Shown: positions 1-8,285 of the stretch, piece after piece
Position numbering within the stretch: the first letter of the stretch is position 1
How the letters are laid out: every line of letters begins with the position of its first letter
Origin: Roseiarcus sp963835215
GTDB lineage: Bacteria > Pseudomonadota > Alphaproteobacteria > Rhizobiales > Beijerinckiaceae
NCBI GenBank assembly: GCA_963835215.1
Contig: CAWIES010000004.1
Coordinates: forward strand, 62,001 to 126,000
Length of the DNA: 64,000 bases
Direction of reading: 5' to 3'
The notes under the pieces: generated by a model
Database searches by the model: none
Seen by the model: only the letters and a program-made list of their open reading frames with translations
What the model was told of the DNA's origin: nothing
Translations under genes and position numbers: made by a program

Positions 1-770
1 ACGTCCTCGTAGCAGCGATCCTTGAGCACCTTGCGGATCAGCGTGACCGGGATGGCGAAGCCGAGCCCGGTCGAGCCACGCATCGTCGCCCCAGGTACGC
101 CGATCAGCTCGCCGTCGGCGTTATAAAGCGCGCCCCCGCTGTTGCCCGGGTTCACGCCTGCATCGACCCCGAAGTAGGGGATGTCTTCGCCGTCGTCCCA
201 TTGCAGCTTGCGGTTGACCGAGGAGATGTGCCCTTCGTTCAAATTGGCGTCGAGCATGAACGGATTGCCGACGACGAAGACCGCGTCGCCGCGCCGCACC
301 GATTTGTCGAGCGGCAGGATGTGCGAGTAGACGACTTGTGAGAGTGCGTCGGCTTTGATCTGCAAAATCGCGAGATCATATTTGTGGACGTGGAAGAGGA
401 TTTTTGCCTGGTAGGATGCGGAGCCGACCTCCTCGAAACCCTGATAGGATTTCTGTTTCAGCTCCATGTCCTTGAACTGTTCGCGCGTGACCTTCTTGAC
501 CTCGCCATTCGGCTCGATCTCGTCCTTCTCTTGCTTGTCGATATAGCCATCGAGGCAATGATCGTTGGTCAGGACGAGCTTGTATTTCAGCGAGATCAGC
601 GTACCCGAGCACTGGTCGGCGACGATGAAGTTGGTCGCGTTGATGACCGCGTTCATGTCCTTCCATTCCGCGCGCGCGGGCGAGCGGGCCGCGACGATGA
701 CGGCGAGGCCGATAGCGAAGACGAGAGCGAGGCGCGTGAAAACGCTCCGCGAGAGCAGCGGGTCGGTCAT
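1..770 (-). CDS. Secreted trypsin-like (HtrA/DegP-type) serine protease, 3' end beyond the window
   Basis: Read from an ATG at 770 down to the window edge, giving about 256 residues without a stop. An N-terminal hydrophobic segment (residues about 12-34, ending SPARAEW) looks like a signal peptide, so the enzyme probably acts in the periplasm or outside. The chymotrypsin-fold triad is visible: His71 in LTNDHC, Asp132 in KYDLAIL and Ser211 in NPGNSGGAL. Cys54 and Cys72 could form a disulphide. The part seen holds the whole protease domain; a PDZ domain, if any, would be off the edge. Substrate unknown. It is separated from the next gene by a bidirectional control region at 771-889. Confidence 0.85.
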   Translation of the reverse strand, partial: MTDPLLSRSVFTRLALVFAIGLAVIVAARSPARAEWKDMNAVINATNFIVADQCSGTLISLKYKLVLTNDHCLDGYIDKQEKDEIEPNGEVKKVTREQFKDMELKQKSYQGFEEVGSASYQAKILFHVHKYDLAILQIKADALSQVVYSHILPLDKSVRRGDAVFVVGNPFMLDANLNEGHISSVNRKLQWDDGEDIPYFGVDAGVNPGNSGGALYNADGELIGVPGATMRGSTGLGFAIPVTLIRKVLKDRCYED

Positions 771-839
771 GGTCCGTCCTTGGTTGAGGGCGCCTATCGC
801 GGCGCGGTTCGGCGCCGAGGCTTTTGCCGAGACGCAAGC

Positions 840-888
840 AGCGATAATATCGCTTGACTTGGGCGCGATGCGGAGCGATATTATCGCT
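840..888. promoter_or_regulatory. Pair of 15-bp sites in perfect inverted repeat upstream of the RelE/Xre pair (probable operator)
   Basis: The 15-mer agcgataatatcgct at 840-854 is exactly reverse-complemented at 874-888, and each copy is itself nearly palindromic (AGCGAT..ATCGCT). The second copy ends 2 bases before the toxin GTG. Such paired sites are typical targets for the Xre-type antitoxin that represses its own operon. Repression by the gene product at 1206-1589 is inferred. Confidence 0.6.
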
Positions 889-889
889 C

Positions 890-1132
890 GTGAAAACGAT
901 CGTCCTCGCCCCGGCCGCCGCCAGGCAGTTCGATGCTCTGCCGCTCGTTGCGCAGACCGCCATCGAGAAGGCGCTGACGCGCTACGCCATCGAGGGCCAT
1001 GGTGACATCAAGCGCCTTGTCGGCGTCGATGGCTTCCGGATGCGGGTCGGCGAATATCGCGTGCTGTTCGACGAAGACGCGATGACGATCCTGGCCGTTA
1101 AGATCGGTCGGCGACAGACGAACACATACTGA
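890..1132 (+). CDS. RelE/ParE-superfamily toxin
   Basis: An 80-residue protein with the RelE/ParE layout: an N-terminal strand (TIVLAPAAARQF), two helices, then the core IKRLVGVDGFRMRVGEYRVLF and a final strand TILAVKIGRR. The core R-V-G-x-Y-R-V-L-F is the family signature. RelE-type members cleave mRNA on the ribosome and ParE-type members poison gyrase; the sequence does not decide which. GTG at 890 is chosen because an upstream TTG (854) would put the start inside the first operator copy. The antitoxin follows 73 bp downstream, so the order is toxin first, as in HigBA. Confidence 0.8.
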   Translation: MKTIVLAPAAARQFDALPLVAQTAIEKALTRYAIEGHGDIKRLVGVDGFRMRVGEYRVLFDEDAMTILAVKIGRRQTNTY

Positions 1133-1205
1133 CGAGGCGGCTAAGAGACTGGATTTGCCGTGAACGGACGTGAACGACTATCCAGGATCGCAAAGGATCA
1201 AAGGC

Positions 1206-1589
1206 GTGACCAAAGCTCAATTCATCACCACCCCAGGCGGCGAGGAACTCGCCGTGCTGCCGCGCGCTGAGTTCGATCGTCTCTCCGCCCTCGCTGAGGC
1301 CGAAGAGGACGCCGCCGACGTCGCCGCCTATATCGCGGCGAAAGCCGAATTCGTCGCCGGAGGCTCCGTCGTCTATCCGCCCGATCTCTCGGCCCTGCTC
1401 TTGAAGCACAAGAGCCGGCTGACCGCAGTCAGGAAATGGCGCGCCATGTCCCAGGAGGCGCTGGCGGCCAAGGTCGGCATCAAGCAAGGCTATCTATCCG
1501 ATCTCGAAACCGGCCGTCGCAAAGGCCTGCCGGCGACGATCGAGCGTCTGGCGAAGGCGCTCGACGTCGCTACGAACTGGATCGACTGA
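1206..1589 (+). CDS. Xre-family antitoxin of the RelE/Xre (HigBA-like) pair
   Basis: About 127 residues. The first half (TTPGGEELAVLPRAEFDRL) resembles the N-terminal part of type II antitoxins that contacts the toxin. The C-terminal half is a Cro/C1-type helix-turn-helix (WRAMSQEALAAKVGIKQGYL followed by LETGRRKG). It should neutralise the toxin encoded just upstream and repress the operon through the inverted sites at 840-888. GTG at 1206 is preferred over TTG/ATG further up, because the conserved antitoxin N-terminus begins there. The 3' end is followed by about 175 bp without a recognisable gene before the phage cluster begins. Confidence 0.8.
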   Translation: MTKAQFITTPGGEELAVLPRAEFDRLSALAEAEEDAADVAAYIAAKAEFVAGGSVVYPPDLSALLLKHKSRLTAVRKWRAMSQEALAAKVGIKQGYLSDLETGRRKGLPATIERLAKALDVATNWID

Positions 1590-1765
1590 CGGGCGCAGCG
1601 GGCGCGGGATCTCAGTGGCGTGGGCGTCCCCGCCGGCGTCGGCCGTTCAGCTCGGCGTCTGGTAGCTGGCGTCACTGGCCGAGTCGTAAGCCGCTGCGGC
1701 GCTCGGGCACACCTGCGCCGCCTCGCCTGCGACGGTCCATTACCAATTGGTGGGGGCGTAGGGCG

Positions 1766-3835
1766 TCATATGTATTGCCCTCCGGTCGAGGCCGATCCAG
1801 CGGTGTTGCCGGGAAGATAAGACGCGCCAGATCCGAAGGTCTGCAGGACGCCGTTGGCGGTTGCATCGTATCGCGAGCCGGTCACGCTGCCGCTGAAAGT
1901 GTCAGCGTTGACGTACATCGCTCCAAACGCCGCGTAGGCGAACGCGATCGACAGCGCGGGGACGCCAAGAAGCGTCAGGGCGTTGGCCTGGCAATAGATC
2001 ATGCTGCCGATTTCGGAGTCCCAATGAAACTGAGCGCCGCCGTAGACGAAATAGCCGCTCGAGATGTTTATCAGGCTGTGCGATATCGCTGTGCAGTGCG
2101 AGTAGAAGACGGTCCCGAAAGCGATGACGCCGATAACGTAGATCGACGATCCGTTGAACGCATAGAGGCCGTGGCTGCCGCTGCTGGCGAGTGCAAACCC
2201 TTCGATATTCAGCACCGCGCCGGCAACCGCTTGGATGACCTGCACCGATGTGGTGGAAAGCAGGACGTTCGGCGGATAGGATGTGTTTCCCTTCAGCGTG
2301 ATCGCGCCGCCGCCGATCGGCGCCCCCGTGGCGACCAACGCCGAGGACGAGCCGGACGCGTAGAGACCATCGGCGAGCTGGATCGTCGCCGTCTGGCCGC
2401 CGAGGTCCAGCGCGTTGGTGATGAGGTAGTAGGCTGCCTGAATCATCAGAAGCGCGCCGGCGCGGTTCTGGGCCAGTCCGTTGTTGGCGTCGTTGCCGGT
2501 GGCGAGCGAGATCGTCCCGGCCTGCGCGCTTGAGGTGTTGATCGCCGCGCCGCCGAGCGACGCGGAGAACTCGAATGCATTGGCGGTGAGACCGGTCGAC
2601 AGCACGTAGTAGACCGTCCCCGCGATCACGCCCGTCGGCAACGCGCCGGTCGCCGAGCCATAGTGTGTCCCGACTTGGCTGAGCGTCTGCGTGCCGCTCC
2701 CCGCCGATCCAGCCGAAATCGCCGCGCCGCCGTTGGTCGCGCTGACCGTGATCGTCGTCGACGACACGCTGAGCACGAAATAGGTCGTCGCCGCGGCGAA
2801 ATTGGTGGGCAGAGCGCCGCCGGAATTGGCGAATTGCACCTGCTGCCCGACGACGAGATAGGTCGAAGCGGTTGCCAGACTGATATTGGCGCTGCCGTTG
2901 GTGAAGGTCAGCGTTGGCGCGGCGGTTGAAATTGCCGAGCCGCCAACCGTCGCCGAAATCTCGAAGGCGTTGGTCGTCAGCCCTGCCGCGAGGACGTAGT
3001 AGGTCGTGCCTGCGACAATCCCGTACGGAAGATCGCCGGTCGAAGCGAAGACGACCGGCTGGCCGGCCGAGAAGCCGTGCGCGGTCCAGGTGACGACGGC
3101 AGGATTGGCCTGCGTGACGGTGACCGCGCTCTGGAACGGCAGGATCGAGAAGACGATCGGATCGTTGGCCTGCAACCCATGCGCCGTTAGCGAGGCGAGG
3201 GCGGGCGAGGCGTTGGAGATCGTTGGATTGCCGACGACGGCGCGCACGTAATAGGTCGCCGCCGAGGTGAGCAACTTGCGCACGCTGGTCCCGCCATCGA
3301 CGAAAGTGCCCGGCGTTGCGCCGAAGGTCGCGACGTGGCCGGCCGCGGCGCTCGCCGGTGTGACGATCGCGGAGTCGATGATCGTCCACTTGCCTGCGGC
3401 ATTCGTTTGCAAGGCGATGTAGCCATAGGGGACGCAGACGACGGCGCTGGCCGCGCCGTCGATCAGATCAGAGCCCGTGGGCGACAGCGTGATGGTCTTG
3501 GTCGCCGAGCAGGCGCCAGATTCGTCGAAGACGGTGAGCGGCGTGCCGGTCGGAAACGCCGAGGAGGCGGGTAGCGTGACGACGCGCGAAGCGGTCAGCG
3601 CGGTGTAGGCGACGTTGCGATCGGACGCCAGCGCCGAATAGGGGGCGTCGGAGACGGCAGTGCGCGTGTTGGTGACCACCTCCGCGAGCCTGGCAGCCGG
3701 CCACCCGCCAGCCGTCGACCCATCGTTGATCACGGCGCGGTTGTTGGTCGTGTCGACCACGACCTCCCCTTGCGCGCCGGTGAAAGCCGCGACCTGGGAC
3801 GCGGTTCCGCGTCGAAGCTGAAGCTGTTCGGTCAT
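1766..3835 (-). CDS. Phage tail fibre / receptor-binding protein with repeats
   Basis: About 689 residues, last gene of the phage-like row. The first 45 residues (LRRGTASQVAAF followed by GEVVVDTTNNR and VINDGST) match the N-terminal head of many tail fibres and major tropism determinants. The middle has at least three imperfect repeats with the pattern YYVLS..LT.NAFEFSA..GGAAI, then a stretch typical of beta-rich fibre shafts. The ATG at 3835 shares one base with the TGA of the upstream tail gene (TGATG), so both are coupled. It probably sets host range. No reverse transcriptase or variable-repeat copy was found nearby, so no sign of a diversity-generating retroelement. Confidence 0.75.
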   Translation of the reverse strand: MTEQLQLRRGTASQVAAFTGAQGEVVVDTTNNRAVINDGSTAGGWPAARLAEVVTNTRTAVSDAPYSALASDRNVAYTALTASRVVTLPASSAFPTGTPLTVFDESGACSATKTITLSPTGSDLIDGAASAVVCVPYGYIALQTNAAGKWTIIDSAIVTPASAAAGHVATFGATPGTFVDGGTSVRKLLTSAATYYVRAVVGNPTISNASPALASLTAHGLQANDPIVFSILPFQSAVTVTQANPAVVTWTAHGFSAGQPVVFASTGDLPYGIVAGTTYYVLAAGLTTNAFEISATVGGSAISTAAPTLTFTNGSANISLATASTYLVVGQQVQFANSGGALPTNFAAATTYFVLSVSSTTITVSATNGGAAISAGSAGSGTQTLSQVGTHYGSATGALPTGVIAGTVYYVLSTGLTANAFEFSASLGGAAINTSSAQAGTISLATGNDANNGLAQNRAGALLMIQAAYYLITNALDLGGQTATIQLADGLYASGSSSALVATGAPIGGGAITLKGNTSYPPNVLLSTTSVQVIQAVAGAVLNIEGFALASSGSHGLYAFNGSSIYVIGVIAFGTVFYSHCTAISHSLINISSGYFVYGGAQFHWDSEIGSMIYCQANALTLLGVPALSIAFAYAAFGAMYVNADTFSGSVTGSRYDATANGVLQTFGSGASYLPGNTAGSASTGGQYI

Positions 3836-6214
3836 CAAGCTGTTCCTAAATCGATCGCGCCGGCGACGAAGCCTGTCGCGACGGTTCCGAAATCGTCAGC
3901 AAGCGCGGATGCGAGGTTGACGAGGCCGAGGTCGAGTGGCATGCCGCCCTCGAGCTGGACGGCGATCGGGTCCAAAATTCCGGCGCCGACCGGCGTGAAG
4001 CTGTAGGCCACGCAGCTCGCAAGGCTTTCCACCCCGCCGCCAAAAATATTGACGCTCTGGAGCTTGAAGTAGAGAGGCTTGCCGATGTAGTTGGCGGGCA
4101 GATTGTAGGTGGCCACCGCGTCGTCGAGCCGCGCGAACGATGCGCCAATGGAATGGGCGGCGCCCGCCGTTCCGTACAACCCGCGCTGCAAGCCGGTCAG
4201 ATTGTAGGCGTCGGCGCCGGTCAGCGTCGCGCTCTCATAGGCGAGGAGTTCACCGTCGACGAGTGAGCGCGTCGCGCCTTGCTGCGCCGAGGTCTGTGAG
4301 GTTCCGTTCAGCGTCGCGCCGCTCTCGGCGAGATTGACGGCGAGCGTGTCGGTCGTGTCCCAACCGCTCGCCGCCGGCAGCGCGGCGGTCAGGACGCCCT
4401 GGCGCAGCGGCTGAGTGATCGTGGCGACTTGCGAATAGGACACGTCGTCGATCGAGACCCAGACATTGGCGCCGCCCCAGTTCGGGTCGGCCTGACCATT
4501 CGATCCGCCCGACGCGCCGACCCAAATCTGCAGGACGCCGCTGGTGAGCGCGGTCGGCGGCTCGAAGATCAACGGCGTATTGACCGGATCGGCGGCGACG
4601 GCGCGGTTGGGAACGTTGCTCGTCGTCGAACCGTTCGGGTAGAGGACAGGGGTCGAGACTCCGACGGTCAGCTCTTCCGCGGTGACGGTGAGCAGCCCTG
4701 CGTCGTCCTCCTCGATGGCGACGATGCGAACCGGCTCGGCGGCGAGTCCGAGATTGGCGTCATTGATCGTCACCACGTCCATCGGGTCGAGCAGGCAATA
4801 TTCCCACGATAGCTTGAAGGTGAAATGCGCGCGCACGTAGAGTTGGCGTTGCAGGATGGTCTGCGCGACGATCGGGCCGACGTTGATCTCGTCGCAGACT
4901 TCGTGCGCCTGGATGGTCGTGCCAACGCGCAGGCCGAACAGTTCGATCTGCGACTGATCGCGCGCCTCGACCGGAATGGTCGCGTATTCGTTCGCGCGCG
5001 AGAGACATTCGACTCTCTGGATCGTCGGCAGCGAGAACGGGTCGACGCGGGCGACCTGGACCGGGTCCTTGTTCGCCTTCTCGTCGACAAAGTCAAGGTC
5101 GTTGAGATCGTAAATCGGAGTGAGGTCGGGAACGTAGCTAACGCCGATCGCATAGGTGTAGGTGATTTCAACCGCCTGGCCTTCGTCCCCCGGGGCGAAG
5201 AGATAGGAGCCGGGCGGCGAGATCCCATAAGTTCCCGTGGCGCCAGGCGCAGTGGCGCCAATGAAAGTCAGTGCGACGCCGGTGAAGGCATAGGTCACGC
5301 CGCCGTCGGCGGAAAATTCGCTGCTTCCGCACACCGCGATGGTCGGCGGCGGCGTCGCGCCGACGCCGGCGGGGGTCGGCGTCGGGACGATCGTTGGCAC
5401 GGTGGTCGCCGCATGCGTTCCTGCGACGATCGGCGCATCGCCATAGGGAATGAGCTTGAGCTTGCCGCCGCTCCACACCGCCGCGCAGTTGAGGATCTGC
5501 AGCCAGCGCGCCAGCACGCTCGAGCCCTGTTCCTGGCTGGTGAGCGCCGGGGAGAAGGCGACGCCGAGCGCGCGGCAATAGGTTTGCAGGCTGGCGTCGC
5601 CCGAGGCGCCGAACAGGGTCGTCGCGTCGATGCTCGCCGGATCGAAGCCGGCGCCATATTGCGGGTTGGTGAGAAAGTCGGAGATCACTTGCGCCGGGTC
5701 GGCGTCGACGCCGTTGACGCCAGTGCCGGCGAGGACGCCGAGGATTTCGAAATTGTGGTTGCCGATCGAGGCGTTGTCGCCGAGCGCGTAGCTGGCTGCG
5801 CAGACATAGGCCGTGCCCTGATAGGCGAGCGTCTCCGATGGATAGGTCGCCGATAGATAGCCCCAACTCGCCTGCGGCGTCGGGCCATTGAAGAAGCTCA
5901 AGCCGAGGGTCGCCAGCGTGTAGGTCGACTGGTCGCGCCAGATCTGGCCGATGCCGCTGATCGGCCCTTCGCAGAGCGCCATGATGAGGTCGGCGCTGTA
6001 GCTATAGTTGTCAGACTGCTGCGAGAACATCCCGCCCTTGCCGCCGCCGCCGCCACCCTGGGTCTGGAAGTTGGCGTACCAGATCACGTTGGCGGCGGCT
6101 TTGGTCTGCCCCCAGAGGATCGGGACGGGCAGCGATGCTGACCGACGTTTGCAGTTGCAGGCCGGTGTAGTCCGGGGCGTCGCCGGTCGCCTTCTTCTGT
6201 CGGAACCAGCTCAT
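3835..6214 (-). CDS. Phage/GTA host-specificity (tail tip, gp15-like) protein, one frameshift
   Basis: Starts at ATG 6214 (MSWFRQKKATGD) and would be about 790 residues after correcting one single-base frameshift near 6134, where LQLQTSVS must join PVPILWGQT. The rest is open to 3835. It has the features of lambda J / gp15-type tail-tip proteins: a hydrophobic glycine-rich start (NFQTQGGGGGGKGG), LCEGPISGIG, then fibronectin-like and beta-rich regions. In RcGTA-type clusters the equivalent protein is longer and carries a TIM barrel; here the TIM barrel is in a separate gene at 8.3-10.8 kb. Presumed role: tip complex that recognises the recipient cell and feeds DNA through the envelope. Confidence 0.75.
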
Positions 6215-6776
6215 CGCGCTCGAGCCCCAATAGCTGGCGAAGCGCGCCTCGCCGAGGCGCTCGAACAATTCGACGTTGTGCGACGATCTCTTCCTCGAGC
6301 ACCCGTCGCGCCGGCGCGAAGGCGTGCACGATGGTCAGCGGATCGGCCCTGGCGACGATGCCGCCATGGCGAAGCAGCGGCCGTATCTGAAACAGGATCA
6401 CGTCGCCTGCCTGCGGCGTGGCGACGGCGTGCGCGCGCTCCAGCAGAAGCCCGAGATAGCGCTCTTCGCCGCGGTGCAGGTGCCAGTCGCGGGTGTAGGG
6501 GCGCGGGTCGAACGGCTCGACGAGGCCAAGATCGCAAAAGACGCGCACCAGCAGCATCGCGCAGTCGCAGCCGACGCCCTTGACGTCCGCCATGTGATGA
6601 TAGGGCGTGCCGATCCATTCGCGCGCCGCGGCGACGACGCGGGCGCGGGCGATGAGTTCGTTGGCGACAGTGAAGTGGCTGACAGTGGGGCGGGCCTCCG
6701 CGCCCGCCGGGTCACGGGCGGGCGCCACGCGGGCGGGGACGCCCGCGCCACTGACAGGGTATTGATCAGCGATCAT
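6211..6776 (-). CDS. NlpC/P60-family tail peptidase (GTA gp14-like), frame-disrupted
   Basis: The core reads REWIGTPYHHMADVKG, then GCDCAMLLVRVF, and later AGDVILFQ and HGGIVAR, giving the catalytic Cys (GCDCAML) and His (RHGGIV) of NlpC/P60 cysteine peptidases. In RcGTA-like clusters this protein cuts peptidoglycan during DNA entry. ATG at 6776 overlaps the end of the DUF2163 gene. The frame breaks near 6285 (EEEIVA must join HNVELFERLG) and perhaps again near the end; the likely stop at 6211 overlaps the next start (ATGA). Codons 10-33 come from the palindromic insertion at 6679-6757, which keeps the frame. Confidence 0.75.
6679..6757. repeat. 65-bp palindromic mini-element with 7-bp direct repeats, inserted in frame in the NlpC/P60 gene
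   Basis: A 65-bp GC-rich element (6686-6750) has imperfect terminal inverted repeats (read on the minus strand, tggcgcgggcgtcccc against tggggcgggcctccgc, 13 of 16 identical) and is flanked by the direct repeat ctgacag at 6679-6685 and 6751-6757. Removing element plus one 7-bp copy takes out exactly 72 bp, 24 codons, and restores a smooth reading PVS-HFTVAN. This is what a short transposed element with target duplication would leave. It resembles in style the protein-coding Rickettsia palindromic elements, but no family is claimed. Confidence 0.65.
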
Positions 6777-6778
6777 GG

Positions 6779-7654
6779 TCAATACGCCAATCTGCGGCGG
6801 CGGCACGAAGGGGAAGCCGCGGAAATTGGCGAGGTTGGAAAAGCGGGCGGGCAGGTCGCGCGGCGTGTGGTCGCAGCCAGCGTAGACGGTGAAGGCGTCG
6901 CCGGCGGCCGGCGCGGCGGGCAGCGGATAGATCAGCGTCAGCGCGGCGCCGGGCGCGACGCTCTTGACCGTCGCGCGCACGTTGGCGTTGACGCCGGAGG
7001 TGAAGACGAGCGAGCCCTGCGCGTGGCTGAGCCAGCGCGCCGGTGAAGTTGATCGAGCTCGCGGTCGAGCCGGCGCCGACGGCGCCGTTCGCCGCATAGG
7101 TTCCGCGCGACGACGCCGCAGCCCGGCATCGTAAAGCGTATGCAGGCAGGTCGGCGAGTAGAGATTTCGCGGCATGTCGTAGTCGAGGACGACGAGGTCG
7201 GAGGCGACGGTCAGGGTCGCGCTGGTGCGCCCGACCATATCGACCGTCGAGACCCGGCCGTGGAACAGCGTCACGCCGCCGATCGGCGGTCTCGCCCAGC
7301 GCGCTCATGAACACCCGGTCGCGCTGCACGGTCGCGCCATCGAAAGCGCCGTCGCGCAACGCGTTCGAGGAACGGCGCGCCGTTGACGAGATCGGTCGGC
7401 CGCGCGGCGATGGTGATCTGTTGCTTGTCGACTTCGAGACCGACGGAGCGCGATATTTCAGGCCCTGCACCAGCGGCCCGTCGGCGACGAAAGTCAGAGC
7501 CGTTGTAGACGACTGGCTGATCGACGTTGGTGTAGGTAAGGACAGTCCCGGTCGAGAGCGTGAAGGTGAAGCAATCGGCGAAGGCGATCGGCGCATCGGG
7601 ATTGGCGCGCGCCGCATTGAGGAAGGCGATCAGCGCGGTGGAGGCGGTCTTCAT
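6779..7654 (-). CDS. DUF2163-type GTA/phage tail protein (gp13-like), heavily frameshifted
   Basis: The ATG at 7654 starts MKTASTALIAFLNAARA, then FADCFTFTLSTGTVLTYTNVD, the usual opening of DUF2163 proteins. Further pieces in other frames keep the family order: FVADGPLVQGLKYR, VGLEVDKQQITIAARP, DGATVQRDRVF, TLFHGRVSTVDM, DYDMPRNLYSP, GDAFTVYAGCDHT, then RFSNLANFRGFPF. The HGRV, CDHT and FRGFP motifs are characteristic, though the usual cysteines cannot all be placed because of the breaks. Breaks lie near 7515, 7455, 7370, 7300, 7125 and 7040, each explainable by one base. Stop inferred at 6779. Baseplate role is known for the RcGTA homologue. Confidence 0.7.
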
Positions 7655-7667
7655 GTCGCGCCCCCGT

Positions 7668-8285
7668 TCAATTGGTTCGCACGATGCGAAACTTGAGGCT
7701 CTCCAGAGCCCAGAGGTTCTGCATGAACTGCTCGAAGTCGGCTGCGTCGTCGTCGAAGCGGCATTGGAAGGCGTAGGCGAAGGTGGCGGCGATCGCCGCG
7801 CCGCTCGCCGGCGCGCTCGCAAAGACGAGGCGTTGGGCACGGCGAGCGACCAGCCCGAGGCCTGCACGACGCCGCCGACCGTCACCTGCGAAATGCTCGT
7901 CACCCAGCCGACCGGTTCGACAAAGCCGCCGAGCGCGCGCACGAAGGTGAAGCTCGTCGTCGCGCCGTCGCCGCTCGCGAGCATCTGGCCGGCGACCGCG
8001 CAGTCGGTCGGGTCGGCGTAGAGAAACGTTCCCCATTGCCCCTGGCATTGCAGGAACAGGCCCATCAGGCTCTGCAAGGATTGCGCGCCGAGGCCGGGAT
8101 AACTCGTCGCGTCTGAGGCGAGCCCGTCGAAGGTGAGCTCGAATTGCCAGATCGGATTGGCGTAGAGCGCGATCGCGCACTTCGCGGCCGGAGACGTGGG
8201 GGGCGACGATGGTGGCGAAGATCGGCTTCTTGTGAACGCTCCAGCCTTGGCCGGAAAGTGTTGGGAAGAGGGGCGGCGTCGTCAT
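7668..8285 (-). CDS. DUF2460 (TIGR02217) tail protein, second copy, frameshifted
   Basis: ATG at 8285 overlaps the stop of the preceding gene (ATGA). It begins FPTLSGQGWSVHKKPIFATI and ends with FEQFMQNLWALESLKFRIV, both matching DUF2460 proteins, which form the distal tail part of RcGTA (gp12-like). Middle pieces fall in different frames (for example TDCAVAGQMLASGDGATTSF, then FVRALGGFVEPVG and WVTSISQVTVGG), so there are several single-base breaks between 7780 and 8200. It is a paralogue of the domain that ends the gene just upstream. Confidence 0.75.
   Translation of the reverse strand: MTTPPLFPTLSGQGWSVHKKPIFATIVAPHVSGREVRDRALRQSDLAIRAHLRRARLRRDELSRPRRAILAEPDGPVPAMPGAMGNVSLRRPDRLRGRRPDARERRRRDDELHLRARARRLCRTGRLGDEHFAGDGRRRRAGLGLVARRAQRLVFASAPASGAAIAATFAYAFQCRFDDDAADFEQFMQNLWALESLKFRIVRTN

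Noticed and set aside
376..963. Open frame of 195 codons on the minus strand near the left end
   Set aside because: Arg/Pro-rich shadow of the serine protease gene, which has signal peptide and catalytic triad in its own frame.
1766..3835. Diversity-generating retroelement at the tail fibre
   Set aside because: No reverse transcriptase, accessory protein or template repeat in the flanking 5 kb; the repeats inside the fibre are protein-level repeats.
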